Shown: positions 54,034 through 63,758, numbered from the stretch's first letter. The stretch is 64,000 nt of DNA from Bradyrhizobium stylosanthis (GCF_001641335.1 NZ_LVEM01000002.1:723663-787662), one strand, 5' to 3'. The notes: a model not told the origin generated them from the letters alone. Numbers and translations: made by a program.

Positions 54034-54065
54034 CCTTCGCCTCCTGCCGAACCCGTCAGCCTGCG

Positions 54066-55664
54066 CTACTTGTCCATCCAGACGTCCTCGTAGCGATAGC
54101 CATTATACGAGCTGTTCGACATGATCGTCACGCCCTTGACGTAGGGCTGCCAGCAGGAGCCGGTGCGCGCGTGGAAGATGATCGGGCGTGCGACGTCCTC
54201 CTGCAACTTCTTGTCGATGTCCCACACCAGTTTCTTGCGTTTGGCGATGTCGGTCTCCTGCGACTGCACGTCGAATAGCTTCTCGATCTCCTTGTTGCAG
54301 TAGTTGGTGTAGTTGCGCTCCGACCCGCAGGAATAATTCTCGTAGAAGGACTGGTCGGGATCGTCGACGGCGTTGCCGGTCAGGTTGAGCCCGAGCATGT
54401 AGTCCTTGCGCGCGATCTTCGGGAACCAGTTCGCAGTCTCGACCACGTCGAGCTCGCCGTCGATATAGATGCTCTTGAGCTGGTCGATCAGGATCACCGC
54501 GGGATCGCGGTAGACCGGGATGTTGCGGGTCGAGACCTTGACGGCGAGATGCTTGTCCGGGCCGTAGCCGGCCTTTTGCATCAGCTTCTTGGCTTCCTCG
54601 CGGTTGGCTTTCACGTCGGGGCCGTAGCCCGGAATGGTCTCGAGCATCTCCTTCGGCATGCCCCACAGGCCGTTCGGCGGCGGCAGCATGGTGCCGCCGA
54701 CGTCGCCCTGGCCCTCGAACATGATCGAGATGAAGGCCTTGCGGTCGAGCGTCAGCGCCATGGCGCGGCGGATATCGATGTTGTCGAAGGGCGGGGCGCT
54801 CGAATTGACGATGATGTTGGTGGCGACGTTGTTGGGCTCGACCACGCAGACCGCGTTCGGCGCCTGCGACTTCACGTCCTTCAGCAGCGGAATGCTCACC
54901 TCGGTCGGGAAGGTCATGTCGAACTTGCCGGCGACGAAGGCGAGGATCGCGGTCGAGCGGTTCGGAATGATGGTGAACTCGATGCCGTCGAGATAGGGAC
55001 GGCCCTTGCGCCAGTAATCCGTGTTCCGCGTCAGCTTGATCGATTCATTGGCCTTGAACTCGACGAACTTGAACGGACCGGTGCCGATCGGATGCGTGCG
55101 CATGTCGCCGGGCGAGACGTGGCAGGGATAGACCGGCGTATAGCCGGAGGCCAGCAGCGCCAGCAGCGAGGGCTGCGGCCGCTTCAGGTTGAACGAGACC
55201 TCGAGATCGCCGTTGGTGGAGATATCATTGACCTGCTCGTACCAGGTCTTGCGCGGGTTCTGCCGGAACTTCTGCTGCGACTTGCCCATCAGCATGTCGA
55301 ACGTGCATTTGACGTCCGCCGACGTGAACGGCTTGCCGTCATGCCATTTCACGCCCTGGCGCAGCTTGAAGGTCAGGGTCTTGTTGTCGTTCACCCAGGC
55401 CCAGCTCTCGGCGAGCTCGGGCATGATGTTGTCCATCCTGTTCTGCGCCTCGTCCTGCTTGTAGATGACGAGGTTGTTGAAGACAGGCATGAAGGGAACA
55501 TTGAGCGAGTAGGTCGCGCCCTCGTGGATCGAGGCATTGCCGGGGCTGTCGCGATGGTACATCCGCAGAATACCGCCCTGCTTGGGCTCGCCGGCGAATG
55601 CAATGGTCGAAAACGCCAGCAAAGATAGCGCCGCCGTCGCGGCGAGCGCCCGCACGCTCCGCAT
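54066..55664 (-). CDS. Peptide/nickel-type ABC transporter substrate-binding protein
   Basis: Protein of 532 residues of the SBP_bac_5 (cluster C) family. A signal peptide (MRSVRALAATAALSLLAFST, ending AFA) is followed by the family's GGILRMYHRDSPGNASIHEG and LAESWAWVNDNKTLTFKLRQ with GVKWHDGKPFTSADVKCTFD. This binding protein feeds the DppB-, C-, D- and F-like subunits downstream. Ligands in the family include peptides, nickel-chelates, opines and glycosides; which one applies here is unknown. The ATG at 55664 has GGGAGGA upstream. A frame open to 55739 lacks a signal peptide at its start. Confidence 0.92.
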   Translation of the reverse strand: MRSVRALAATAALSLLAFSTIAFAGEPKQGGILRMYHRDSPGNASIHEGATYSLNVPFMPVFNNLVIYKQDEAQNRMDNIMPELAESWAWVNDNKTLTFKLRQGVKWHDGKPFTSADVKCTFDMLMGKSQQKFRQNPRKTWYEQVNDISTNGDLEVSFNLKRPQPSLLALLASGYTPVYPCHVSPGDMRTHPIGTGPFKFVEFKANESIKLTRNTDYWRKGRPYLDGIEFTIIPNRSTAILAFVAGKFDMTFPTEVSIPLLKDVKSQAPNAVCVVEPNNVATNIIVNSSAPPFDNIDIRRAMALTLDRKAFISIMFEGQGDVGGTMLPPPNGLWGMPKEMLETIPGYGPDVKANREEAKKLMQKAGYGPDKHLAVKVSTRNIPVYRDPAVILIDQLKSIYIDGELDVVETANWFPKIARKDYMLGLNLTGNAVDDPDQSFYENYSCGSERNYTNYCNKEIEKLFDVQSQETDIAKRKKLVWDIDKKLQEDVARPIIFHARTGSCWQPYVKGVTIMSNSSYNGYRYEDVWMDK

Positions 55665-56071
55665 CCTCGTCCTCCCTGGACAATCGGCCTTTGTGGCCTG
55701 TTTGTCAGGACGATAGCCGAGGCAAGCACGGCGAGGCAACCCGCAAGCGCGGCGGCACTCTCCGCAATTCGGATGACGGAAGGCCGCAGGCCTTTCACAT
55801 TTTCATAATGTGAGAGTGCAGGTGCGAAGGCGGTTCCTGTGGTGTGTAATGCGCAGTCGCATCCAAAAACTCCGCCGTTGTCCCTCGAAGGCCGGGACCC
55901 ATAACCCCGGGGAGGAGTTTGGCAAAGAAAGTCGTCCGGTACGGCGACCGCTTACAATCGATAGGTCACGCGGTATGGGTCCCGGCCCCCGTGCGCGATT
56001 GCGCACTAGGCCGGGACGGCATGGAGTGTTGCGGCGCGCAGCTTGCGTCAACCACCCGACGGAACAAGCCC
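55665..56071. other. Intergenic region with transporter promoter and family A repeat
   Basis: A 407-bp gap between the acyl-CoA synthetase gene and the transporter operon, both on the minus strand. It contains the transporter leader at 55665-55700, a region with no clear signal, and a family A repeat at 55879-56020. The repeat probably separates two transcripts. Confidence 0.5.
55879..56020. repeat. Dispersed palindromic repeat, family A (copy 5)
   Basis: Left end TGTCCCTCGAAGGCCGGG, right end GGGTCCCGGCCCCCGTGCGC with the GTGCGCGATTGCGCAC insert seen also in copy 4. A diverged member. Confidence 0.8.
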
Positions 56072-57622
56072 TCACACGATCCGCGACGTCTTGTTCCCCC
56101 AATACCGGTCGCGCAGCAGCCGCTTGTACAGCTTGCCGGTCGGCAGCCGCGGCAATTCCTTCTCGAAGTCAACCGAGCGCGGCACCTTCTGTCGCGACAG
56201 ATGTTGCCCGCAGAACGCGATCAGCTCCTCGGCGAGCGCCTCGCCGGGCAGCACGCCCGGCATCGGCTGCACCACCGCCTTCACTTCCTCGCCGAGATCG
56301 GGATTGGGCACGCCGAACACCGCGGCGTCGGCGACCTTCGGATGTGTGATCAGCAGATTCTCGCATTCCTGCGGATAGATGTTCACGCCACCGGAGATGA
56401 TCATGAAGGTGGCGCGGTCGGTGAGGTAGAGGAAACGGTCGTCGTCGACATAGCCGACATCGCCGACCGTGCTCATGCTGCCGTCGGCCGAGCGCGCCTC
56501 CCTGGTCTTCTCGGGGTCGTCGAAATATTCGAACGGCGATCCGGTCTTGAACCAGACTTGTCCGGGCGTGCCGGTCGGGCACGGCTGCATGTTCTCGTCG
56601 AGAATGTGGAGGTCGCCGAGCAGCACCTTGCCGACCGTGCCGCGGTGACTAAGCCATTCCTCGCTGTTGCAGGCGGTAAAGCCGAGGCCTTCGGTCGCCC
56701 CGTAATATTCGTGGATGATCGGTCCCCACCATTTGATGATGTCCTCCTTGACGAGCGCCGGGCAGGGCGCGGCGGCGTGGATCGCGATCTCCAGCGACGA
56801 CAAATCGTAGCGGCGTCGCACCTCCTCCGGCAGCTTCAGCATCCGCGAGAACATCGTCGGCACCAGCTGGGTGTGGGTGATGCCCCATTGCTGGACGAGC
56901 TGGAGATAGCACTCGGGGTCGAAGCTCTCCATGATGATCACGGTGCCGCCCATGCGGATCGTGAGGTTCACGGCCGCCTGCGGCGCCGAATGATAGAGCG
57001 GGGCCGGCGACAGGTAGACCATGCCCTCGCGGTAGCGCCAGAGCTTGGTGAGGAAATCGAACAGCGGCAGATTGTGCTTCGGCGGCTCCTCCGGCAGTGG
57101 CCGCAGGATGCCCTTCGGCCGCCCCGTCGTGCCCGACGAATAAAGCATGGCCGTGCCGAGCCATTCATCCGCGATCGGCGTCGCCGGCAAGTCGGCTGTC
57201 ACCTCGGCAAGGCCGACGATGCGATCGCTCTCGCCGGGACCGTCGGCGACGATGCAGAGCTTGATGTCGGGACAGGCCTTGATCGCCTCGCGCGCGATGT
57301 CGAGCTTGGCCATCGACGTGATCAGGATCTTCGACTGGCTGTTGACGAGGAGATAGGCGAGCTCGCCCGGCGTCAGGAACGAGTTGATGCAGGTGTAGTA
57401 CAGCCCGGAGCGCTCGCCTGCGCCGCAGGCCTCGAGATAGCGCGAATTGTTCTCCATGAAGATCGAGTAGTGGTCGAGCCGCTTCAGGCCCTGCCTGCGA
57501 AATAGCTGCGCGAGGCGATTGCTGCGCGCGTCCAGCTCGCGATAGGTGACGGTCTCGCCCGTTGCGGCCATGATGAAGGCAGGCTGCAGCGGACGCAGGC
57601 GCGCGTGGTGACCAGTGTACAT
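56072..57622 (-). CDS. AMP-forming acyl-CoA synthetase
   Basis: Protein of 516 residues of the ANL superfamily. AMLYSSGTTGRPKGILRPLP is the ATP-binding loop; YYGATEGLGFTACNSEEWLS and STVGDVGYVDDDRFLYLTDR follow, and LPRLPTGKLYKRLLR carries the C-terminal catalytic lysine. It activates an unidentified acid to acyl-CoA. It lies 17 bp after the stop of an iron-type alcohol dehydrogenase gene, so the two form an operon. It differs clearly from the acyl-CoA synthetase at 38269. Confidence 0.92.
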   Translation of the reverse strand: MYTGHHARLRPLQPAFIMAATGETVTYRELDARSNRLAQLFRRQGLKRLDHYSIFMENNSRYLEACGAGERSGLYYTCINSFLTPGELAYLLVNSQSKILITSMAKLDIAREAIKACPDIKLCIVADGPGESDRIVGLAEVTADLPATPIADEWLGTAMLYSSGTTGRPKGILRPLPEEPPKHNLPLFDFLTKLWRYREGMVYLSPAPLYHSAPQAAVNLTIRMGGTVIIMESFDPECYLQLVQQWGITHTQLVPTMFSRMLKLPEEVRRRYDLSSLEIAIHAAAPCPALVKEDIIKWWGPIIHEYYGATEGLGFTACNSEEWLSHRGTVGKVLLGDLHILDENMQPCPTGTPGQVWFKTGSPFEYFDDPEKTREARSADGSMSTVGDVGYVDDDRFLYLTDRATFMIISGGVNIYPQECENLLITHPKVADAAVFGVPNPDLGEEVKAVVQPMPGVLPGEALAEELIAFCGQHLSRQKVPRSVDFEKELPRLPTGKLYKRLLRDRYWGNKTSRIV

Positions 57623-57639
57623 CTATCCTCCGGCTTGGA

Positions 57640-58794
57640 TCATGCGGCGAGAGACAGGATTTCGCGGATATCGGCGGGGCTTTCGATCTTGCGCGGGTTG
57701 CGCGGGATCCAGTTCGTGCGCATCGCCTGCTCGGCGATCACATCGAAATGCTCCGGCGAGACACCCACGTCCGCGAGGCTGCGCGGCATGCCGAGCGAGC
57801 GGATGAAGGCATCGAGCACGTCGGCGGCGTCACGGCCGGGGAAGCCCATTGCGGCCGCGACAATGATCTGCCGCTCGGCATTGTCGCGCGCATTCCAGCG
57901 CATCACGGCCGGCAGCATGACGCAGGAGGTGTAGCCGTGCGGCACGTCGAAGGCCGCCCCCAGCACATAGCCGATGCCGTGGCTGGCGCCCATCGGCACG
58001 CCGGCGGCGAGCGCCCCCATCGACAGCCAGGTCCCGATCTGCGCGTCCATCCGCGCGGCGAGATCGGAAGGATCGGCCTTCACCCGCGGCAGCGCATCGG
58101 CGAGCATGGCAAGTCCTTTGACCGATTGCGCGTCGGCGTAAGGGTGCGTCTCGCGCGAGCAGATCGCCTCGACGCAATGATCGAGGGCGCGGATGCCGGT
58201 GGAGAGGAACAGCCATTCCGGCGTGTGCACGGTCATGGCGGGATCGAGGATGGTCGCGCGCGGCACGGCCAGCGGATGCCGCAGCATCTGCTTCACGTTG
58301 GTGTTGCGGTCGGTCACGCCCGCGATTGAACTGAACTCGCCGCCGGCGATCGTGGTCGGCACGCTGACCTGGCGTACGGCCGGCGCCTTCATCTCGGGTG
58401 CGACGCCCTTGTGCACGCGGATGCGGTCGATGCCGTCGATCGTGTCGATGCCGTTGGCAAGGCAGAGCTGCACCGCCTTGGCGCCGTCGGTGATCGAGCC
58501 GCCGCCGACGGTGACGATCAGGTCGGCGCCGGCCTCGCGCGCCGCATTGGTGGCGGCAATCACCGCTTCGCGCGGCGTGTGCGCCGGCATGGCGTCGAAC
58601 AGGCCGGCGCAGCGTGCGCCGAGCGCATCCCTGATTTTCGTGATCTCGTCGGTCTGGCGGTTCAGCGTCCCCGAGACCATCAGGAAGGCGCGGCGCGTTC
58701 CCAGCCGGTCCATCTGCGCCACGATCGCGCCGGCCGCAGGCTGGCCGAACACGACCTCCTCGATCGCGCCGTAAACGACACGTCCCTGGTGCAC
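57640..58794 (-). CDS. Iron-containing alcohol dehydrogenase (maleylacetate-reductase-like)
   Basis: Protein of 384 residues. NAD(P)-binding segment IVTVGGGSITDGAKAV; metal-binding region from ILDPAMTVHTP through RALDHCVEAICS to ASHGIGYVLGAAFDVPHGYT, supplying one Asp and three His. This is the group III dehydrogenase fold, whose members reduce maleylacetate or oxidise alcohols with NAD. The GTG at 58794 has the strong Shine-Dalgarno GGGGAGG 6 bp upstream and gives the family N-terminus (VYGAIEEVVFGQPA). The acyl-CoA synthetase gene follows at 17 bp. The substrate is unknown. Confidence 0.9.
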   Translation of the reverse strand: MHQGRVVYGAIEEVVFGQPAAGAIVAQMDRLGTRRAFLMVSGTLNRQTDEITKIRDALGARCAGLFDAMPAHTPREAVIAATNAAREAGADLIVTVGGGSITDGAKAVQLCLANGIDTIDGIDRIRVHKGVAPEMKAPAVRQVSVPTTIAGGEFSSIAGVTDRNTNVKQMLRHPLAVPRATILDPAMTVHTPEWLFLSTGIRALDHCVEAICSRETHPYADAQSVKGLAMLADALPRVKADPSDLAARMDAQIGTWLSMGALAAGVPMGASHGIGYVLGAAFDVPHGYTSCVMLPAVMRWNARDNAERQIIVAAAMGFPGRDAADVLDAFIRSLGMPRSLADVGVSPEHFDVIAEQAMRTNWIPRNPRKIESPADIREILSLAA

Positions 58795-59245
58795 GCCTGT
58801 CCTCCCCGGACAATTCGTCTTTGTTTTTGTGAGGGGAAGTCTAGCCGAGCCCGCCGCGCCCGTCATGCGCGAAGACGCTGGCCGTTTCGTTCCCTCGTCT
58901 CAAGCTTCCGCACCGTCATGGCCGGGCTTGTCCCGGCCATCACGTCTTGTCCCGTGGCACCAAGAACGTGGGTGCCCGGGACAAGCCCGGGCATGACGGA
59001 AATGGAGGCGCTCAACGACCCCGTCATTCATGAACCCCGCGAATAAGTCCATGCACGTCTCGCCCACTCATCATCGCGTGCGAAGCCGGCTATACCCCTT
59101 GTCAACCCGCCATCCGGTCAGGGCGTCTGTCCAAGCATTGCGCGTGCATGGGTCTTGAAGAGTTCATCATTGCCGCCCATCCTGTAGGACCCGCGAACAG
59201 GCGAATACCCTGCATTTTCCGCGGCTTTTGATGCGAGGACTTGGG
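58795..59245. other. Intergenic region between ADH operon and RND operon
   Basis: A 451-bp divergent gap. It holds the ADH leader (58795-58830), the family D repeat at 58914-58999, and about 240 bp before the RND adaptor that must contain its promoter. A 68-codon minus-strand frame at 59102-59308 overlaps the adaptor gene and looks spurious. No regulator gene is present. Confidence 0.5.
58914..58999. repeat. Palindromic repeat, family D (copy 2)
   Basis: Arms CGTCATGGCCGGGCTTGTCC and GGACAAGCCCGGGCATGACG are inverted, matching the element at 41231. Confidence 0.85.
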
Positions 59246-60445
59246 ATGATCGGACCGGACGGAAGCGAGCCATATGTCAAAAAGCACGATTTCGTTCAGT
59301 TGCGGCATTACGCGATAGCGGGCCTCCTCGCTGCTTCATTCGCGCTCGCAGGTTGCGGCCAGCCGGCTTCGCAAGCCTCCGCGCCGCCGCCTGCGCCGGT
59401 GACGGTCGCCCAGCCGGTCAAGCGCACTGTCACCGATTGGGACGAGTTCACGGGACGCTTCGAGGCGGTCGAGGAGGTGCAGGTGCGCCCGCGCGTCGGC
59501 GGCTTCGTCAACTCCGTCGAATTCCAGGACGGCGCCATCGTGCGCCAGGGCGATCTGCTTTATGTCATCGACCCGCGTCCGTTCGAGGCGGTGGCCGAGC
59601 AGGCGGACGGCCAGCTCTCCGATGCCCGCGCCAAGGTGGAGCTTGCCAAGCGCGAGCTCGACCGCGGCCTGAACCTGGTTCAGACCAGCGCCGTCTCCGA
59701 GCAGGTCGTCGACCAGCGCCGCCAGGCCCTGCAGGCCGCGCACGCCGCGGAAGTGCAGGCCGCAGGCGCGCTGAAGGCCGCGCGGCTCAACATCGAGTTC
59801 ACCCATGTGACCGCGCCGCTCACCGGCCGCGTCAGCCGCCATCTCGTCAGCCCCGGTAATCTCGTGCAGGGCAGCGACAACGGCGCCTCGACGCTGCTGA
59901 CCTCGATCGTGACGCTCGATCCGATCTACGTCTATTTCGACATGGATGAGGCGACCTTCATCAAATACAGCAAGCTTTGGTTCGAGGGTAAGCGGCCGAG
60001 CTCGCGCGACACCGCGAACCCGGTGCAGGTGACGCTCGCCGGCGAGACCAAGGCCTCGCGCGAAGGCACCATCAACTTCCTCGACAACCGCCTCGACGTC
60101 TCCACCGGCACGCTGCGCAGCCGCGCCGTGATCAAGAACACCGATCTGTCGATCCTGCCCGGCCAGTTCGGCCGCGTCCGCCTGATCGGCAGCGCGCCCT
60201 ATGAGGCGCTGCTGATCCCCGACGTCGCCGTTGCGACCGACCAGTCCCGCAAGATCGTTTTCGTGGTCAAGCCTGACGACACGGTCGAGGCCCGCCCCGT
60301 GGTGCTCGGGCCGCTCGACGACGGCCTGCGCGTGATCCGCGAAGGCCTGAAGCCGGACGATCGCGTCATCGTCAACGGCATCCAGCGCGCCCGCGTCGGC
60401 GCCAAGGTTGCTCCGCAGACCGCGCCGGCTGGTGGCAAGTCATGA
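59246..60445 (+). CDS. RND efflux periplasmic adaptor lipoprotein
   Basis: Protein of 399 residues, membrane fusion protein of an AcrAB/MexEF-type tripartite pump linking the inner-membrane RND protein to an outer-membrane channel. A lipobox LAGC with Cys37 follows the hydrophobic AIAGLLAASFALAGCG. Barrel-sandwich and hairpin segments are RPRVGGFVNSVEFQDGAIVR and LLYVIDPRPFEAVAEQADGQ, then AELEAA-type coiled coil and IEFTHVTAPLTGRVSRHLVS. The ATG at 59246 has GAGGA 6 bp upstream. The RND pump gene overlaps by 4 bp. No TolC-like gene is in the window. Confidence 0.92.
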   Translation: MIGPDGSEPYVKKHDFVQLRHYAIAGLLAASFALAGCGQPASQASAPPPAPVTVAQPVKRTVTDWDEFTGRFEAVEEVQVRPRVGGFVNSVEFQDGAIVRQGDLLYVIDPRPFEAVAEQADGQLSDARAKVELAKRELDRGLNLVQTSAVSEQVVDQRRQALQAAHAAEVQAAGALKAARLNIEFTHVTAPLTGRVSRHLVSPGNLVQGSDNGASTLLTSIVTLDPIYVYFDMDEATFIKYSKLWFEGKRPSSRDTANPVQVTLAGETKASREGTINFLDNRLDVSTGTLRSRAVIKNTDLSILPGQFGRVRLIGSAPYEALLIPDVAVATDQSRKIVFVVKPDDTVEARPVVLGPLDDGLRVIREGLKPDDRVIVNGIQRARVGAKVAPQTAPAGGKS

Positions 60446-63400
60446 ATCTCGGCCGTCTCTCCATCAATCAGCCCATCCTGGCGATGGTGCTGTCGATCGT
60501 GCTGCTGATCGTCGGTGCGCTCGCCTACACCACGCTGCCGGTGTCCGAATATCCGCAAGTGGTCCCGCCCACCGTTGTGGTCACCACGCAATATCCCGGC
60601 GCCTCCGCGCAGACCGTGTCCGACACGGTCGCAGCTCCCATCGAGCAGGAGATCAACGGCGTCGAAGACATGCTGTATCTCTACAGCCAGGCGACCTCGA
60701 ACGGCCAGCTCACCATCACCGTCACCTTCAAGCTCGGCACCGACCTCGACAAGGCCCAGGTGTTGGTGCAGAACCGTGTCGCCATCGCGCAGCCGCGCCT
60801 GCCCGAGGAGGTGCAGCGCAACGGCGTCACCACCCGCAAGAACTCGCCCGACATCCTGATGGTCGTGTTCATGCTGTCGCCGGACGACACTTTCGACCAG
60901 CTCTACATCTCCAACTACGCGCTGCTGCAGGTTCGCGACCAGCTCTTGCGCATCGACGGCGTCGGCGACATCCAGATCTTCGGCGCCCGCGACTATTCGA
61001 TGCGGCTGTGGCTCGATCCTGACCGCATCGCCAATCTCGGCCTGACCTCGACCGAGGTGCTGGCCGCAATCCGGGCCCAGAACGTGCAGATCGCGGGCGG
61101 CCAGATCGCCGAACCGCCGATCGCGGACCGTGCCTTCCAGCCGAACCTCACCTTCACGGGACGCCTGAAGGACCAGAAGCAGTTCGAGGACATCCTGATC
61201 AAGGCCGGCTCCGACGGCCGCACGGTACGCCTGCGCGACGTCGCCCGCATCGAGCTCGGCGCGCTCGCCTATTCCACCAACAGCTTCCTGCTGCGCAAGT
61301 CGGCGGTCGCCATGCTGGTGACGCAGCGGCCGGGGTCGAACGCGCTCGCGACCGCGAAGAACATCTCCGACACCATGACCAGGCTGAAGGAGAGCTTTCC
61401 GAAAGGCCTCGACTACAATATCGGCTACAACCCGACCGAGTTCATCGCGCAGTCGGTCCATGAGCTGATCAAGACCATCTACGAGGCCATGCTGCTGGTG
61501 GTCATCGTGGTGCTGGTGTTCCTGCAGGGATGGCGGCCCGCGATCATTCCGATCATCGCGATCCCGGTCTCGCTGGTCGGCACCTTCGCGGTGATGGCGG
61601 CGCTCGGCTTCTCCATCAACAATCTCACGCTGTTCGGCCTCGTGCTCGCGGTCGGCATCGTCGTCGACGACGCCATCGTCGTGGTCGAGAATGTCGAACG
61701 CCATCTCGAGCACGGCTTGAGCCGGCGCGATGCCGCACTCAAGACCATGGAGGAGGTCGGCGGCGCGCTGGTCTCGATCGCGCTGGTGCTGTGCGCGGTG
61801 TTCGTGCCGACCGCCTTCCTCGGCGGCATCTCCGGGCAGTTCTTCCAGCAATTCGCCGTCACCATTGCGGTGGCGACCGCGATCTCCTGCTTCTGCTCGC
61901 TGACGCTGTCGCCGGCATTGGCCTCGCTGATCCTGACGCCGCACGAGGAGAAGCGGCCGCCGGCCGCCTGGAATCTTGTCGCGCGCGGCTGGAATGCCTT
62001 CACCGGTGTCTTCAACCGCATATTCGACCGGCTCTCGCACGGCTATGCCGGCCTCGCCAATTTCGTCATCCGCCATTCCGTGGTGATGCTGCTGGCTTAC
62101 GTGGTGCTGATCGGCAGCGCCGGCTGGCTGATCGTGACCACGCCGCAGGGCTTCATCCCCGCGCAGGATCGCGGCTACGTCATCATCTCCGTGCAATTGC
62201 CCGGCGCGGCCTCGCTGGCGCGCACCACCGAGGTGGTGCGCGAGATCGAGCGGATCTCGTTGGATACGCCGGGTATTATCCGCGTCGCTGCCTTCGCCGG
62301 CTTCTCCGGCGCCACCCGCACGCAGGCCGGCAACGCGGCGGCGCTGTTCCCGGTGTTCGAGGAGCCCGAGGCGCGGATCAAGAAAGGCCTCACGGCGAAC
62401 GCGATCACGGCCGAGCTGCGCAAGCGGCTTTCCGCGATACAGGGCGCGTTCATCATCGTCATCCCGCCGCCGGCCGTGCCCGGCATCGGCACCGGCGGTG
62501 GCTTCACCATCCGCATCCAGGACCGGCAGGGTCGCGGCCCCGAAATGCTCGCCGCTGCGACCGACGAGCTGGTCGCCGCCGCGCGCAAATCGCACGCGCT
62601 GCTCGCTCCCACGGTGTTCTCGCCGTTCTCGGCCAACACGCCGCAGCTGTTCGTCGACATCGACCGCACCAAGGCGCAGAAGCTCGGCGTGCCCATCGCC
62701 AACATCAACGACACGATCCAGACCTATTTCGGGTCGACCTATGTCAACGACTTCAACCTGTTCGGTCGCACCTACCACGTCACCGCACAGGCCGACTTCC
62801 CGTTCCGGAAGGAGCCAAGCGACCTTTCACGCCTGCGCACGCGTAATGCCAACGGCGACATGGTGATGCTCGGCAGCGTGGTCGAGTTCAAGGACGTCTC
62901 GGGCCCCGACCGCGTCGCGCGCTACAATCTCTATGCGGCGTCCGAGCTGCAGGGCGAACCGGCGCCGGGCACCAGCTCGACCACCGCGCTCAACGCCATC
63001 AAGAAGCTCGCGGACGATACGCTGCCGAGCGGCTTCACCTTCGAATGGACGGATCTGTCCTACCAGCAGATCACCGGCGGCAATGCGGGCCTGCTCGTGT
63101 TCCCGATCTGCGTGCTGTTCGTCTATCTCGTGCTTGCCGCGCAATATGGCAGCTGGACGCTTCCATTCGCGGTCATCCTGATCGTGCCGATGTGCCTGCT
63201 GGCCGCCACCGTCGGCGTTCGCATCATGGGGCAGGACGTCAACATCCTGACCCAGATCGGCTTCGTCGTACTGGTGGGCCTCGCGGCGAAAAACGCGATC
63301 CTGATCGTGGAGTTCGCGCGCGACATCGAGAAGGAAGGCAAGCCCCGGCTGGAGGCCGTGATCGAGGCCTGCCGCTTGCGCCTGCGGCCGATCCTGATGA

Positions 63401-63606
63401 CGTCGTTCGCGTTCATCCTCGGCGTGCTGCCGCTGGTGGTCTCGACCGGCTCCGGTTCGGAGATGCGCCAGGCCGTCGGCGTTGCCGTCTTCTTCGGCAT
63501 GATCGGCGTCACCCTGTTCGGGCTGCTGTTCACCCCGATCTTCTACGTGGTGGTGCGGAACCTGGCCGAGGGGCGGCAGGACAAGAAGCCGGAGGCGGTG
63601 GCGTAG
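60442..63606 (+). CDS. RND multidrug efflux transporter (HAE1 family, AcrB/MexF-like)
   Basis: Protein of 1054 residues, the proton-driven inner-membrane pump. Twelve helices are expected. The opening LSINQPILAMVLSIVLLIVG is typical, the proton relay Asp pair lies in GIVVDDAIVVVENVERHLEH and the relay Lys in GLAAKNAILIVEFARDIEKE. The two periplasmic loops (PVSEYPQVVPPTVVVTTQYP) match drug-efflux HAE1 pumps rather than heavy metal pumps. Its ATG lies inside the adaptor stop (ATGA), so expression is coupled. The drug range cannot be inferred; no adjacent regulator. Confidence 0.95.
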   Translation: MNLGRLSINQPILAMVLSIVLLIVGALAYTTLPVSEYPQVVPPTVVVTTQYPGASAQTVSDTVAAPIEQEINGVEDMLYLYSQATSNGQLTITVTFKLGTDLDKAQVLVQNRVAIAQPRLPEEVQRNGVTTRKNSPDILMVVFMLSPDDTFDQLYISNYALLQVRDQLLRIDGVGDIQIFGARDYSMRLWLDPDRIANLGLTSTEVLAAIRAQNVQIAGGQIAEPPIADRAFQPNLTFTGRLKDQKQFEDILIKAGSDGRTVRLRDVARIELGALAYSTNSFLLRKSAVAMLVTQRPGSNALATAKNISDTMTRLKESFPKGLDYNIGYNPTEFIAQSVHELIKTIYEAMLLVVIVVLVFLQGWRPAIIPIIAIPVSLVGTFAVMAALGFSINNLTLFGLVLAVGIVVDDAIVVVENVERHLEHGLSRRDAALKTMEEVGGALVSIALVLCAVFVPTAFLGGISGQFFQQFAVTIAVATAISCFCSLTLSPALASLILTPHEEKRPPAAWNLVARGWNAFTGVFNRIFDRLSHGYAGLANFVIRHSVVMLLAYVVLIGSAGWLIVTTPQGFIPAQDRGYVIISVQLPGAASLARTTEVVREIERISLDTPGIIRVAAFAGFSGATRTQAGNAAALFPVFEEPEARIKKGLTANAITAELRKRLSAIQGAFIIVIPPPAVPGIGTGGGFTIRIQDRQGRGPEMLAAATDELVAAARKSHALLAPTVFSPFSANTPQLFVDIDRTKAQKLGVPIANINDTIQTYFGSTYVNDFNLFGRTYHVTAQADFPFRKEPSDLSRLRTRNANGDMVMLGSVVEFKDVSGPDRVARYNLYAASELQGEPAPGTSSTTALNAIKKLADDTLPSGFTFEWTDLSYQQITGGNAGLLVFPICVLFVYLVLAAQYGSWTLPFAVILIVPMCLLAATVGVRIMGQDVNILTQIGFVVLVGLAAKNAILIVEFARDIEKEGKPRLEAVIEACRLRLRPILMTSFAFILGVLPLVVSTGSGSEMRQAVGVAVFFGMIGVTLFGLLFTPIFYVVVRNLAEGRQDKKPEAVA

Positions 63607-63638
63607 TTGGTGAGCCTCGACGTATCCAAAATCTCGGT

Positions 63639-63758
63639 GTCGTCCCGGCGAAGGCCGGGACCCATAACCCCAGGGAGAGGTGTGGGGCGAGCCGGTAACT
63701 CCAAGCCTTCGTAAAACCCTTGCTGCGGCGTATGGGTCCCGGCCTTCGCCGGGACGAC
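63639..63758. repeat. Dispersed palindromic repeat, family A (copy 6)
   Basis: Ends GTCGTCCCGGCGAAGGCCGG and CCGGCCTTCGCCGGGACGAC are perfect inverses. It follows the RND gene and probably separates it from the next transcript. Confidence 0.9.

Noticed and set aside
59102-59308. A 68-codon minus-strand frame upstream of the RND adaptor
   Set aside because: It overlaps the adaptor start, has no recognisable pattern, and no clear ribosome-binding site.
60199-62778. An 859-codon minus-strand frame opposite the RND genes
   Set aside because: Antisense shadow of the RND pump, very rich in Asp, His and Arg, while the plus-strand frame has all RND motifs.
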